Of a DNA stretch of 64,000 bases, positions 36,101 through 49,100 are shown piece by piece. The stretch is from Diphasiastrum complanatum (Eukaryota > Streptophyta > Lycopodiopsida > Lycopodiales > Lycopodiaceae): the NCBI GenBank assembly GCA_029204225.1, contig CM055099.1:40843631-40907630 (forward strand), written 5' to 3'. The notes beneath the pieces are model-generated. The model saw nothing but the letters and a program-made list of their open reading frames with translations. It was not told the DNA's origin and searched no databases. Positions within the stretch are counted from its first letter, which is position 1. Each line of letters begins with the position of its first letter. Made by a program: the position numbers and the translations under genes.

Positions 36101-39100
36101 GATCAATGGCCTCACATGTTGGATTTCTATCCTCTCCATCCTTATTTCATGCTAGTCTACATTCATTTATTAGCTGTTGTAAATATTGGCACAGTCGCGA
36201 CACCTGTAGATATACAAGCAAAGTCGATGACAGTCTACATCGACATGTCCGAAGTCATCAACATGTCCGATGTCTTCAATTTACCCGACGTCCACGTCAT
36301 CGACTTGGCCGAAGTCATCGTCATCCTCGATGTCTCCAACCTATTTGACGTCTACGTCCTCGACTTCCACGTCATCAACTTGTCCGACGTCTTGCAGCTT
36401 GTCCATGATCTCTGACTTGTACGAAGTCATCAATGTGTGCAACATCTCTAACTAAATTAGATGTCGACTGAAATATTATTCATATATTGAGTAGTACAAA
36501 AACAAAACTTCACATAAACAATATTACACTAACCTTCCATCCACACTCGCAAAAAAATTTCCATTCTAATTCGGTCACTTCTTCTTCGTTTTCGGATGCT
36601 TTTAGCATCGTGTCAAAAACCCATTCACGAGAGCATTTTGAAGGTAAAGGCTCCAAAGGTTCGTCGTTCTCCAACGCCCTCCTTCTTTTTCGATTGATAT
36701 TTCTTCTTCGTTTCAATGTTATGTTTCTTTCCTTTTTGCTTCTTCGTACCTTGAAATCCACTTTTCCATTTGTCCATAATTATATAATATGAATGTGTCA
36801 ATTTTCTCTTTTAATTGTGGTGAAAGTCTTTTTAGCACACCATTTCCTTGTGATACTTTACCCTTAACACGTTCATCTTCTTTTTCACACCACATTTTTG
36901 GACTTGCAAGATGCAATTGTGAGATTATTTTGGTGATATAAAACAAAGATTCTTCTACAAGCCAACTTTCTACAATGCTACCTTCTGGCCTTGCCTTTTG
37001 TCTCACAAAGCCCTTCAAAACTTTCATAAAGCGCTCAAGGTAGAACATCCATCTCGTGTGCACAGGTCCTGGAATTGATACTTCTTCGACCAAATGCACT
37101 AGAAGATGAACTTGTATATCCAAAAAGGAAGTTGGAAAATTTCTTTCCAACAAACAAACCATTTCGATCATTTGGATTTTCATGGAATCCAATTCACTAT
37201 TTTTTATTTCTTTTGAGGAAATCCACTTGCAAGATTGATAGTACATTAGGTTGTTTAACACAAAAAAATTGAAATATCACATATTTGTACAAGTGCTTAA
37301 AAAAATATACAAACCTAATCATCGATGACAAATTGTAAAGCGTATTTTGTACATCATCGTTGAAGAGACCTCGAATAGAAAGTGGAAGTATGAATTGCAA
37401 CATCTTATGCCAATCATGCGATTTCAATCCACTTAAAGTACCATCTTTGGTAAATGATTTGCATAAAGAATGTGCATAGCCTGTTGGAGTTCTCATTTGT
37501 TTTATGACATGTTTAACATATGAGATTGCTCTTTTGTAAGAATCCACGGCACGTTAGGTAGAATTGTATCTCCACCTTCAGTGTATTGAATCCAATAAGG
37601 TCTTTTCACATCGGCCGCTTGTAGATCTTTATGAGCTGCGGAGTTGTCTTTTATGCCAATGATGTGGTTCCATAAGAATTCACCGACGTTTTTGAATATA
37701 TGCATAGGATCCAATAGATGGTTTATCAATAAATTCCTCCAACCTTGATTTTGGAGCTACACAACACATGACAAGCCATCAAGAATGGTTCATTGACTAT
37801 TCACCCTACAGCACAAAGAAATTTGTTCACCTTGGAGACAGTAGTTCCCACATAATTGAAGGTAAAAGTACTGTTAGGATGAATTTTCAGAATCGAATGT
37901 CAAAGCTTATACCCAATGTATTGTATGTCCCAAATCTGACAACCAATCTACTGTCAGTTAGTCGAATCACAAATCAGGACATAGGGTAGAGTTTCTGACA
38001 GATTCCTGTCAGATTCTTGATAAGAGCAGGAGAGTTCTTGCACTCAAAAAGAGGCAAGGATATCTCTATAGGCTTACTCATTGTAATACTGTAATTGATC
38101 GTGCTTTAAGCAGTTCGACATCTATGAATAAAGAAGTGATTTGGCATTATAGACTTGGTCACCTTAACTATACATCAATAGGTAACATGTCTAAACACTC
38201 TTCAGTTCTTGATCTAGACTGTAAAATTGTCGATCCCCCTGTCTGCTCAAGTTGTATCAAAGGAAAGCAGGCAAGAAGAACCATTCAAGTCAAATCAAGA
38301 ACACATTTCAAGAGATCTGTCAGACATTGTGCATACTGATTTATGTGGCCCAATGCAGACACCATCATTACTTGATGCAAAGTTCTTTATTACTTTCATA
38401 GATGATTATTCCAGGAGGATTGCTATCTATTTCTTAAAGCACAAATCTGAAGCTTTCCAGTTCTTCAAGAAATTTAAGGAGTTTGTTGAGTTGCAGACAA
38501 GCAAAAGAGTCAAAGCTCTCAGGAGCGACAATGGTGGAGAATACATTTCAAATGAATTCAAGGGTTCCTGCTCAGCCAATGGCATCGAGCAACAGTTTGC
38601 TGCTTCCTATTCTCTATAGGACTGGCTGAAAGGAAGAACATAACCTTAGTCGAGTCTGCTAAATGCATGATCACACGTGCTTTTTTGCCCAAATCATTTT
38701 GGCAACATGCTGTTTCAACAGAAACTTATTGGCAGAATCGATGCATAACTAAGGGTGTTCCTGACAACAAAACTCCTTATGAGGTTTGGACAGGTTTCAA
38801 ACCCTCAATCAAACATTTGAAAGTATTTGGATGCACAACTTATGCTCATGTCCCAAACGACAACAGAAAGAAACTTGATGAGCATTCTTTTAAAACTATT
38901 TTTGTTGGCTATTGCAATTCTGATGAAATGTACAGACTTTATAACATAGACACCTGTAAAGTTTTCACTAACAGGGATGTGACTTTTATCGAAGATCAGT
39001 TTGTTGATTTGAAGGGCAAAATACAAATGCAATCCACAATTTCTGCTTAATCCTAGATTTCATTCTAGGAGCAAGCACATTGAGATCAGATATCACTATA

Positions 39101-42100
39101 CAAGGAGGTGAGCCTAAAATTTTGCAAAACTCAGTACATGGCAGTTGACATATTTACAAAGGGATTGAATCAGGAAGCACAGAACAATTGTTGTGCTATC
39201 TTGAATTTGAAAATCAAGGCATTTAAGAATCCAGATCAACGGTCATCAGCATCCTGTAGCTGATAGGTGGCTCGCCTGATACTTGTCGTAGTTCAAAATA
39301 GCACTCCCACTTGTGGAACCATTGATCCACATAATCTGCCATATGTTGTAACATGTCGGCACAACTTGGAGGCGTCACGTCCTTATCAGTAGGATATGCA
39401 ACATTAGGCAATTGATAAGGAAGATGAGAAGAAGAAGGTTGTGAAGCGAAAGCTGTATTAACAATTACATCCAATGGCTGTGTGCCAATTGGAGTACCTC
39501 TAGCAATTGTTGTGATAGCCTTTTCGAGATTAGTGAGAGTACCACTCCATGGCTGACATGCGATCTTGCATATCTGAACGTGGAGTCTTAGGCTTAGGTT
39601 CTCGAGATACTGTCGGGCTACCCCTAGGTGGAGAACGTATGAGAGATGAAGGTTGAATAGGAGAAAGTGACTTCACGTGAACATTTGGACATTCCATTTT
39701 ATTTTTTTGAAAATAAACAAGATGCTGGAGATATACACAGAGTGTTTATGCAAGGCAAGAAAGAAAGATTCTAGAAACACTTAGAACAAACTGTAACATG
39801 TAGAAGGAATTAATCTCCCTGAAATAATCTGTAAAAGAGGTTCAAAAGTTCCTTGCTAGCTGCCATTTGATTGCACAGATAGTTTGAAAGCCGACTAGAG
39901 GTTGCATCGGAACTGCTTGGAAATTGCTGAATAGCAGCCTCAAAATAGCTTACGAAAATACGGAAGGCCGGAAAATTGGGGCTGCAAACATGGTATGTGA
40001 TTTATTAATTCTTTGTGCAAAATTCTGGTCAGAATGGGCAAGAAACGAAGAAATTATGCGGCTGCAACTCCAAAAGCTCAAAAATTGGTCCAAAACCTGA
40101 TTTTTGGCCCATATTAGCAAATTTCTACGAAATTTATGTGGCTGAAACCCTGCAGGGTAACGATCCAGTACCAGTAATGGGCTGTAAAAATCTCATAGGG
40201 ATCTGCCAACTCTTTGCTTTTTTGCTTTTTACTCTTCTAGGCAAGGCTGAATTTGATTGTGCAAAATCAGATTTCTCCTCTCTGAAATTCAAGAGTACCA
40301 GATTTGTAGTGTTGCCTCTCACCCCCATAGTGTTTGAAGCTCTCTATGTATGTGCTATGGAATTTGGAACATGATGCATTTTAAGAACAACAATCATCAA
40401 TTGCAGCTTGCCATGTTTCAAGTCATTATTACTTTCTGTGTAATTGTTTTCTCAGTCCATGCTAGGAAACCAAAAGCATGTCTTCTTAATTCCATACATT
40501 CAAGCCATAAAAAATTAGAACAATTTTTAGACAATGTTCTCACTGAAATGCTTCCAGAATTCTTGAACGATTTTGTAGCAGAGTTTCTGCATGTATTCTA
40601 TGCCTTAGAAATCAGTCTCCAACTTGAGAGAGTTTGACAGTATGCCCTACCGCAGGATGGATAGCTGGTTAAGAGCTTCACCATGGCTTGGCAATGGGCT
40701 AAACCCTCGCGACGCAGTTATGCCATTGGATGGTGACGATGGGTTTTTCCCAACAACTGGCAATCAATTTGTGCGTAGTTGATAACAATAAGAATCTGTC
40801 TAACTTATGGCATCTTACAAGTCAGTTGCCTATTAATTTCCATACAATGGTTGGTGCCACTTTGTACAAATGTCATATGCAGACTTCAATATTATCAGTG
40901 TTTAGTATTTGTTTTTTTTTCTTGAATGCAGAGACCTGAAGTAGTAGGTGCTAAACGCAAGCATCGTGCACATGTGCTTGTTTGTGCTCCATCAAACTCA
41001 GCACTTGATGAGATTGTGCTTCGTCTTATCACTTCAGGTTTGTCGTTGTTTCTCTATCTTTTGCATGCCCAACCCAAGTATTAGAATTTTGTTTGCTGTG
41101 ATAGCTAGGATATGATGAAAGTCCTTGATATATATCACTTTTAACTTTGTGTGTGGTCGTTTGACATGCACCAGGCCTCCGTGATGAATATGGTAAAGTT
41201 TATACACCAAGTATAGTGCGAGTTGGCGTCCAAGCACATCATTCTATCCAGTCAGTCTGTATGGACAATCTGGTTTGTAGTTTGAAGGCTGAAAAGTTCC
41301 AAGTTTATGCTCAATATTATTTCATGCACTTTGGTCCGTTACTAAGTTTCATTGTGAAGCCGATCTCCCTGAACAACACATTTTGTATGTGATGTGCAAA
41401 TAGTAGTCTGAAATTGAAGTCGCCAGAGTATCTACAAAGCTTAAGATGTTTGATCCTTATTGAAGCTGTATCCCCTAATTTCACAAGAGAACATACATGA
41501 TGTGAAATTGTCTTTTGTTAATTAGAACTTGGGAAACATTTAGAAGATGTAATGGGACTGTTACACTCATCTGTGTGTTTGGCTGATGCTTTATCTGATC
41601 GTGTTTTTGCTGCTTTGAGATTGAAAGCTTTCAATAGTCTACAAGACTAGGTTTTTTTGTATCCTAACAGGGTGTTCACTAGAACTGATGACCTTTGTAA
41701 ATCTGTAATCAGGTTGAGCAACGTTTAAGCAGCATGGATAGATCAACTGTTTCTCGTTCTGGTAGTGCTGGTGCTGAGCGGGATCGTATTCGTGTTTCCA
41801 TTCTTGAGGAGTCTGCCATTGTGTGTAACTCCAGGAACTTTTACATGTATCTACTTAATATAGCAGAATTTTCTTTTAGGGTTCACTTTCATGTACACAT
41901 TGTGAGTGTTTGGTCAAATTTCATCTTCCAAAGCTTAATGTGGTCCTTTCAAAATGTGTGGATGTAGCTTAGCCTGGATAAAATTTAAACTGACAAATTA
42001 CTGTGTCACAATTGACAATTCAAAATCTGCATATAATATTCAAGACTTGCAGTTACCAACATGAAATTTCAAATTCTGTGAATCACTCTTGATGTCACAC

Positions 42101-45100
42101 TTAAGTCATAAGGTAATGTCTTAGGTGCAAAGATTTCTAAGAATATAAATTCATCAAATTGCAGAAATAAACATTGCATGAATCACCAAACATATAAGAA
42201 GGTCCTAGTTTATCACATCACATCAATTATCCATACATGCAAAGCATTGAGGAGTGAAGATGGGGAACCGCCCTCCCACCTTTCGAGAACATTCCTGTAT
42301 TGTGCAATTGTCCGCTAACAGAAGTTGGTCCCATAAACAATTCTCTCAAAGAAACAACTTTCTAGATCTAATCTCTTGCTTTTGTTTTCTTTTTTCAAAA
42401 TTTTCTAAAAATAGTAAATCATTAAACGAAATTTTTACTAGTTTCTTTTGACATGCAACATCTAACTTGAAACCTTTTAGGAAGAGGAATGAAAGGGGAG
42501 TATGAAAGCTTTGGAGAGAAAATTTTAGAGTTTGAGGAGAGTCGAAAAATTGGGTAGAAACAGGAGATCAAGAGAGGAATTAGTGATAAATTTGGGGGTA
42601 GAGGGAGTTGGGAAGCAACAAGATGTGGGTAGAGAGAGTAAGTGACTAGACAGAGGATTGTGAATAGGTGATGAGAAAGAGATAGGAAGATAAGTGGGAA
42701 AGAGGTGGTAGAAAGGAGATATATACGAGTGGACCGAATAGAGGGAGAAATTAAGGAGGGTTGCTAGAGAGAGAAAAACACTAAGAAAATAAAACATATG
42801 GACAGAATAGGTAGAGAGAGGAAATGGAAGTAAAAGTAGCACTTCCCTTGCCAAGGTTGACTTCTAAAACATGCACACTCGCCATCCAGTGAGGATGGAA
42901 GCTTTGCAACTCCCAGCTACTTCTCCAACTTGCCACACCTTGTATGCATGGGGTGAGTGCAACTCAAGTAGAATTTTCTGATTATGAGTTTGTATGTGTC
43001 AAATCTAAAAGGGGGATTATTTAAGAGACTCAATACTTTTCTTGGCATGCAAAAAGGGTGGCACTAATTAATGGGCAATTGCCCTTTTCTGGAATAGAAA
43101 ATGGTCTTGATCAAATAGGAAATTCATAAAGGTTTTCTTTGGATAAGGATGACATATGAGATTAGAAAGTGGTCTTAATTGAGCTTTGAGCCATCTTGTC
43201 TTTTTATAATATGTATTTCTTTTCTCTGGCAAAGGATGTCGAGGTTGCCACCTTTTGTCTCAATATTCTCTAGAAAAGATCGTCAAGGTTGCCAATCCCC
43301 GATCATGGTGATTGCAGGTCCAGGGGTGGTCAATTCCTGGATGTTCCCATCAATTCATATTTCATCCCAAAATCATTTCTTTTGGTTCCTTAAGGACCAA
43401 ATTATGTGGTTACAAAGCGAATTCTTGCAGTTCGTCAAGAACCAAATCACGCAGTTCTTGAAAACCAAATCATACGGTCCAATTTTTGGGATTTTTTTAA
43501 ACCAACCCATTGTGAGGCACATCTTAAAGTATCTGCACACTCAAAGAGAGGCCTACAATGATATTACACAGTTTGGTAAGGAACCATTCAATCTTGGTCA
43601 TATACATAAGTTGGTTTTCGATGCGCTAAATAGATGGTCGTCCTCAAATGGATTTACATACTCATCCAATAAAGGCAATAGTGTTGTTGACTATGCTCTA
43701 GCCTCTCTTTGGTCAATTGATTCAATTGGAGTTATGAATATTGAATCCCTCCTTTTAGAATTGGACCATCATCCCATTCTTTTGGAATCAAATCAGATTT
43801 AAGCAGAAAAATCAGATTTGCTCTCCATACGTAAAAGAATTTATCTAACACATTTGGAAGACAACCTATCTCATAGCTATGGAGGAAATGACGATATAGA
43901 AACTATTCAGCCAACAATTTGGATCTCGTATGCCCAAGACCTATATGAAGTAGAATGCATCATGGATAAAATACCATACCAACCAGCCAACCATATTTGA
44001 GATTCTTTACTAATGAGGAGGCGGAAAATGGGATAGCAAACGATTCTAATGGCAAAGCACAAGGCATCGAAGGACTAGAAGTTGAATTTTTCAAATTGGG
44101 GAAGGAGGTCCTTGTTCCTTTTACCATTGATTTGTTCAATCAACCTTTTGTTGATGGCTTTCCCACGGTGTGGGCAGATGGTATTGCCCCTTCTTATATA
44201 AATGGTGTAAGGATGATCATTTCAACTATAGAACAATAATGATAGGACATTTTCTTGGCAAACTATGGGGAAACATATTTGAAAAAAAACTTAGTGATTG
44301 GATGGAAATCAATGGACTACCTACAAAAGAACATGCCTTCAAAAGGTTTTACAATTGATATTATTAATAACGTGTGAAGCAAGATTGTCCTCTTTCCCCT
44401 AATTGTTCAAGATAGAGAGTGAGAACATGCCTTCAAAAGGTTTTACAATTGATATTATTAATAACATGTGTGAAGCAAGATTGTCCTCTTTCCCCTAATT
44501 GTTCAAGATAGAGAGTGAGTAAGAGAGACAACTTCGAGCACGCGGTTACCACTGCAATTGCATTGTGCTCATCATTCAATTGATTTTGTACATGCTAGAT
44601 TTTGAACTCAATCTAATCGTCTCATTGCATTCATTTGCTGCATCAGTATGAATGTTATGCTTCTCTGATTTACTAGTTTAAGCACTTTCATTTCTCAGCT
44701 CGTATACATTTGTCTGAACATCTCAATGCTTCCGCAATACACGTTTCCACAACCAACGTTACAATAATTAGGTTCATTGGATGAGGTGGAGGATGAGGAG
44801 CATTTGATTTTCACATGCCCTATATATTATGATATTAGAGGGGGATAATTGCATATACCGAGAGTCACAGGCGACACTTCATTCTTTGATTACATACGAG
44901 GATTTGATGTGTGGCTTTGATGATGTCTTTGAGACGGGATATATGTGAGAGACATATGCAAGATTTACCCTAGCCTAGCATCACTACGTTCTTCTCTAGG
45001 TGCCGACGGATTGGGTTTCCGGAATTGAGTCAAAGGATGAGACATATTCCAATTGTTGATAGGCATCGAGATAGACAACGATGTATTAGGCAAAGGTAGA

Positions 45101-45407
45101 CCACCTTTTAGAGACATACTCAGAGACCTAGACATACAGCTAACCATCGACGGTCTTGTCGACCTTCCAGACAAGGACAACATCACCAACGGTGTATTGC
45201 ACGTCTAGTGCAGTCCACCATCGACTCTTTTGTTAGCGTTGTCGGGTTTATCATGAGATTGAGATTGAGTTTCTATTGAGGGATTTTTTTAGCTTGTCGC
45301 TTTGTTTAGTTTGCATTTTCATACTCTACCACAACTATTTACACACTTGAGATGTACTTCTTTTGTCTTACGTACCTTCGGGTACAGACAAGACTTTAAT
45401 AAAGCGT

Positions 45408-45442
<35 letters not shown>

Positions 45443-45612
45443 TCATGAGAGTAGAGTAAGGATCTTTCTACTTTTGTTTGTTCTGTCCTTTTATTTAGTA
45501 GATGTTTGTTTCTGAAGACATTTATATCACAGTTGTGTCGAACTGCGGTTCGAACCGGAATTTTTTTTATTATAGAAAAAACGGTTCAATCCGTTTGTAT
45601 TTTTGGCATTTT

Positions 45613-45668
<56 letters not shown>

Positions 45669-45977
45669 CAGGGTTTTCAAATTTCACTAACGATTAATTA
45701 CGAATTATAATCCACATGTTACCCATTAACACTAAGAAAGCACTTGTTTTTGACATAATCGAAGGGTAGAAACGAAGGGAAGGGGGGAAAAAACCCTAAA
45801 ACCGATTCGCCAGTTCGAACCTGGAGAAGTCGATTCTTTCCCGATTCAAACACAATAAAACATTGATTTATATGCTCTCTCATGTTAGTAGTTATCGTAC
45901 TTGAGATTGTAGTTATTTGGTCCTATGTGCCTTTTGGGATTAAAAGGCATTAATTTAGCTTTCTTTCCTCTCTCTCA

Positions 45978-46024
<47 letters not shown>

Positions 46025-46050
46025 ACTTGAAGAAGGAGCTTGATCATATG

Positions 46051-46100
<50 letters not shown>

Positions 46101-49100
46101 CTGACGCTGACCTGCTACCTGCCTGCTGACGCCCTCTGATCTACCCTCTCGCGATCTGCCTACCCGCGATCTCGCGATGGTCTGCCTACGCTGATGCCCT
46201 CTGATCGTGATGATCTATCAGCTGACGCTGACCTGCTACCTGCCTGCTGACGCTGATGCTGCCCTCTGATCGCGAGATCTCTACCCTACCACGCTGACCT
46301 GGCTGCTGGTTTTCTGAGCTATATCTGCCTACCTTAGCTCCATGGCACCTAAGAAAAAGGGGGGTGCCCCCACGCCCCCCCTCTATTCACCTCTTCTCCT
46401 CCTCCATCATCTGAGAGGGAGGGGGATGCTATTTCACCTACAGCAATCCCACCGCCAGCTGCACTAGAAAGCAATGCACCCTCTATTTACACTGACAATC
46501 CACTTGCTATCACAGAAACGCATCAGCTGTCCACAGTCGATTACACTCCTTCCAAGCCTATTGAGAGTCTTTATGCCTATGATATTGGTTTCATCCGAAA
46601 CGAACTTCTCGGCATTAAGAAACAATTACACTTTTTTGAAATGGCGAATGGCAAATTGGCTCTAGATCTCATGGGTGTAAAAAACGAGTGGGGCAGCTTG
46701 AGCAAGAAAATGTATATCTTAAGCAATGGCTTGTGGAACCTGTACCTTCTTCGGACAAAACTTCCAACAAAATATCTTGTTTGGAAAAACAGGTCGAAGA
46801 GACAAAGACATGGGCAGCTCTCTTCAAACCGGATGATATGGGCAGCAAACTCTCATTACTTGCAAAACAGGTTGAAGAAACGACATCGATCCTCAAACAA
46901 GGTAATCACCCCCATATCTCAGCCTCTATGATGGATAACAATTTGGAGACAGTTTTGGATGAACAAGCTAGAAGAGCTACAAAAGGCTCTCAATATTAGA
47001 GTAAGAGGTATTGCCAACGGTGGTAAACCAATAGACGAAGCTACAGATTTACTCGTTTCCAAGCTGTCTCATGTTGTTGATGGCTTTGATACAGTATGGC
47101 GTAGTAAATTTGATGACAACGTTCTTTTTATCAAGTTTCACTCTCTTCAACACCGCAATGCAGCCCTTCAGCTTAGAACAAAACTCAAAGGCACTTTCAT
47201 TTATATGGATGATGATTTGACAAACACCCAATGGTTAGCAAGGAAAAAGATTATTCATGAAGCAAAAGAAAAAGGGCAAAGAGTCGTTTTTATCAACGAC
47301 AAACCAAGATATTTGGATTTCCTCTCACACTAGGAACTTGGGGCTTCCGGGTTTAGGAACTGCTCGAGATTCCCCACCATTTTGAGACTTGGCTTTTGGA
47401 ATTGCAATGGTTTTTTATCGTCATCATCGGCAGGAGATTTTGCTAATTTTATAAGCAAATGTGACATTTTGTTGTTGGCTGAAACCCATGAGTCCTTGTA
47501 TCATCCTCTTCCACATGTACAGGATTACTCTTGGCATTCTGTTTTTCGCCCATTTGTGAGGGGAAAAACCTGTCGTGGATCTGGCGGAATAGCTTGTTTA
47601 TACAGAGTCACAGTGGTTAAGATGGTTAAGCAAGATCCGTATGCTCGATATATATGGCTACATACTATTGGTTCATTATTGGGATTACCGCAGGACATGT
47701 ATATGGCTGTATATCACATCTCTGATTTCTCCATTACACCTCCTATCATTTCTGATCACTCACTCCTACGCCTCTCACTGGGTCACATAACCCCATCTTC
47801 TAAAGTTCCATGCTCCTCTTCTACTAACAAACGTGTTCCTTTTACTCACTCTGGACTCACCAACTACACCACAACCGTGTCCTAACTACTTACTCACTTC
47901 CCTTTAACGGCATCAGTTGAGCAACAAGCCACTTTTCTCTCTAAATCCCTCTTATCTGCAGCGTCCTCATCTTTCCCCACCAAGACGATATCATCTCATA
48001 GACGTGTTCACAACCGTTGGTATGATGCAGAATGCCGCTCTCTTCACAAACATGTGGCAAATGCCAGATTACATTCTCCTGCAACACTCAAACAACACCA
48101 AAAAAAGTATCGTAAAGCCACCAGAACAAAGAAGATAACATACTTGCGATCACTCTGCCAAAAGTTGATCGATTCTTTAGATTCCGCTTCCTCCTCCTTT
48201 TTCTGGAAACATTTCACCAAATCCTCTTCGACTTTGGCCCCCATTGCAACCGAATCTTGGGTCGAATATGCCACAAAACTTTATACCCTAGACTCCCCTC
48301 CTACCTTACTCTCGCCACGATTTGCCCGCTGCACGCTTTTTACTCCACACATGGCTGAAAATGCCATTAACTATGCCAAACTTCATAAAGCCACTGACTA
48401 TGATTCTCTAAACGTAGATTTCCTAAAACCTGTAGCACATCTTATCTTGCCCTTTATTGCTCACGCTTTTAACACTGCTGTGACCTCTGGTTTTCCTATC
48501 GCATGGTGTACCAATATTCTTCATCCCATTCTCAAGGCAGGTGATCCCTTAAATGTAGAAAACTACCGTACTATCATGATTGGTCACACTTTGGCTAAGA
48601 TTTATGGTTTCACTTTACAGACGATTACTGGATCTTTTGCTGAGATTGAGGATTTACATGCTATGGGTCAGGCCGGGTTCAGACCAGGATACTCTACCTC
48701 GGATCAGATTTTCATTCTGCGATGCATCATTGAGGAGGCACGACATCAGAGACAGAGAGTTTATTGTTGCTTTGTGGACTTCCGCAAAGCCTTTGACTCA
48801 GTTCCGAGACACCTCCTTTTCCAGAGATTATCTTCGCTTGGCTTCACAGACGGGACTATTGCCGCAATCATTACTTTATATGAGCGAGTTTGGGCACGGT
48901 TCAGGGACGGTAGTGGTTGGTCCTCGCTGATCCACTCTACCATTGGAGTGAAGCAGGGCTGCCCCTATCTCCTACCCTCTTTGCACTATATATTGATGAC
49001 CTCGAGCGGATTATTCGAGAGGAAGGTGGAGAGGGCTGTCCCTTAGCAAGTATTATTATCCCCATTCTCCTTTACGCTGATGATGTGGTTCTTCTCTCAT

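Larger units (their letters stand above)
32612..40640 (+). other. MAA3: MAA3 intron 7 (8.0 kb)
   Basis: The intron is bounded by GTACTT and TTTGACAG. It contains two LTR/primer-site signatures (33.5 and 35.4 kb), a CACTA transposase relic with short-repeat array, a deleted copia element, and a minus-strand gag-like fragment. The stretch 39.7-40.64 kb has nothing recognisable. Confidence 0.85.
43555..45442 (+). mobile_element. LINE copy A: degraded ORF2 and 3' end
   Basis: The end of the endonuclease is read as [20 protein letters not shown] and ELDHHPILL. The RT N-terminus follows at 43997-44360 ([31 protein letters not shown], then in another frame [14 protein letters not shown]). At about 44780-44860 a Cys/His-containing ORF2 tail reads [20 protein letters not shown]. 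The central RT is deleted and replaced by a short tandem duplication. The 3' end carries the hairpin GTACCTTCGGGTAC (45372-45385), then GACTTTAATAAAGCG and a TC/AC tail. Confidence 0.8.

Noticed and set aside
36056-36415. 119-codon frame with a repeated DV-x-L pattern
   Set aside because: It is the translation of the GACGTC-type short-repeat array next to the CACTA relic, not a protein gene.
36200-36460. CRISPR-like array
   Set aside because: The repeats are degenerate, irregularly spaced and lie in plant DNA beside a CACTA transposase. No constant repeat and unique spacer pattern exists.
40015-40374. 119-codon open frame before exon 8
   Set aside because: No motif, composition unlike the true exons, and it lies within intron 7. 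It is most likely chance.
43179-43540. Gene candidate at the start of the 207-codon frame in intron 11
   Set aside because: Only the part after about 43555 resembles a protein (LINE endonuclease). The earlier part has no recognisable similarity.
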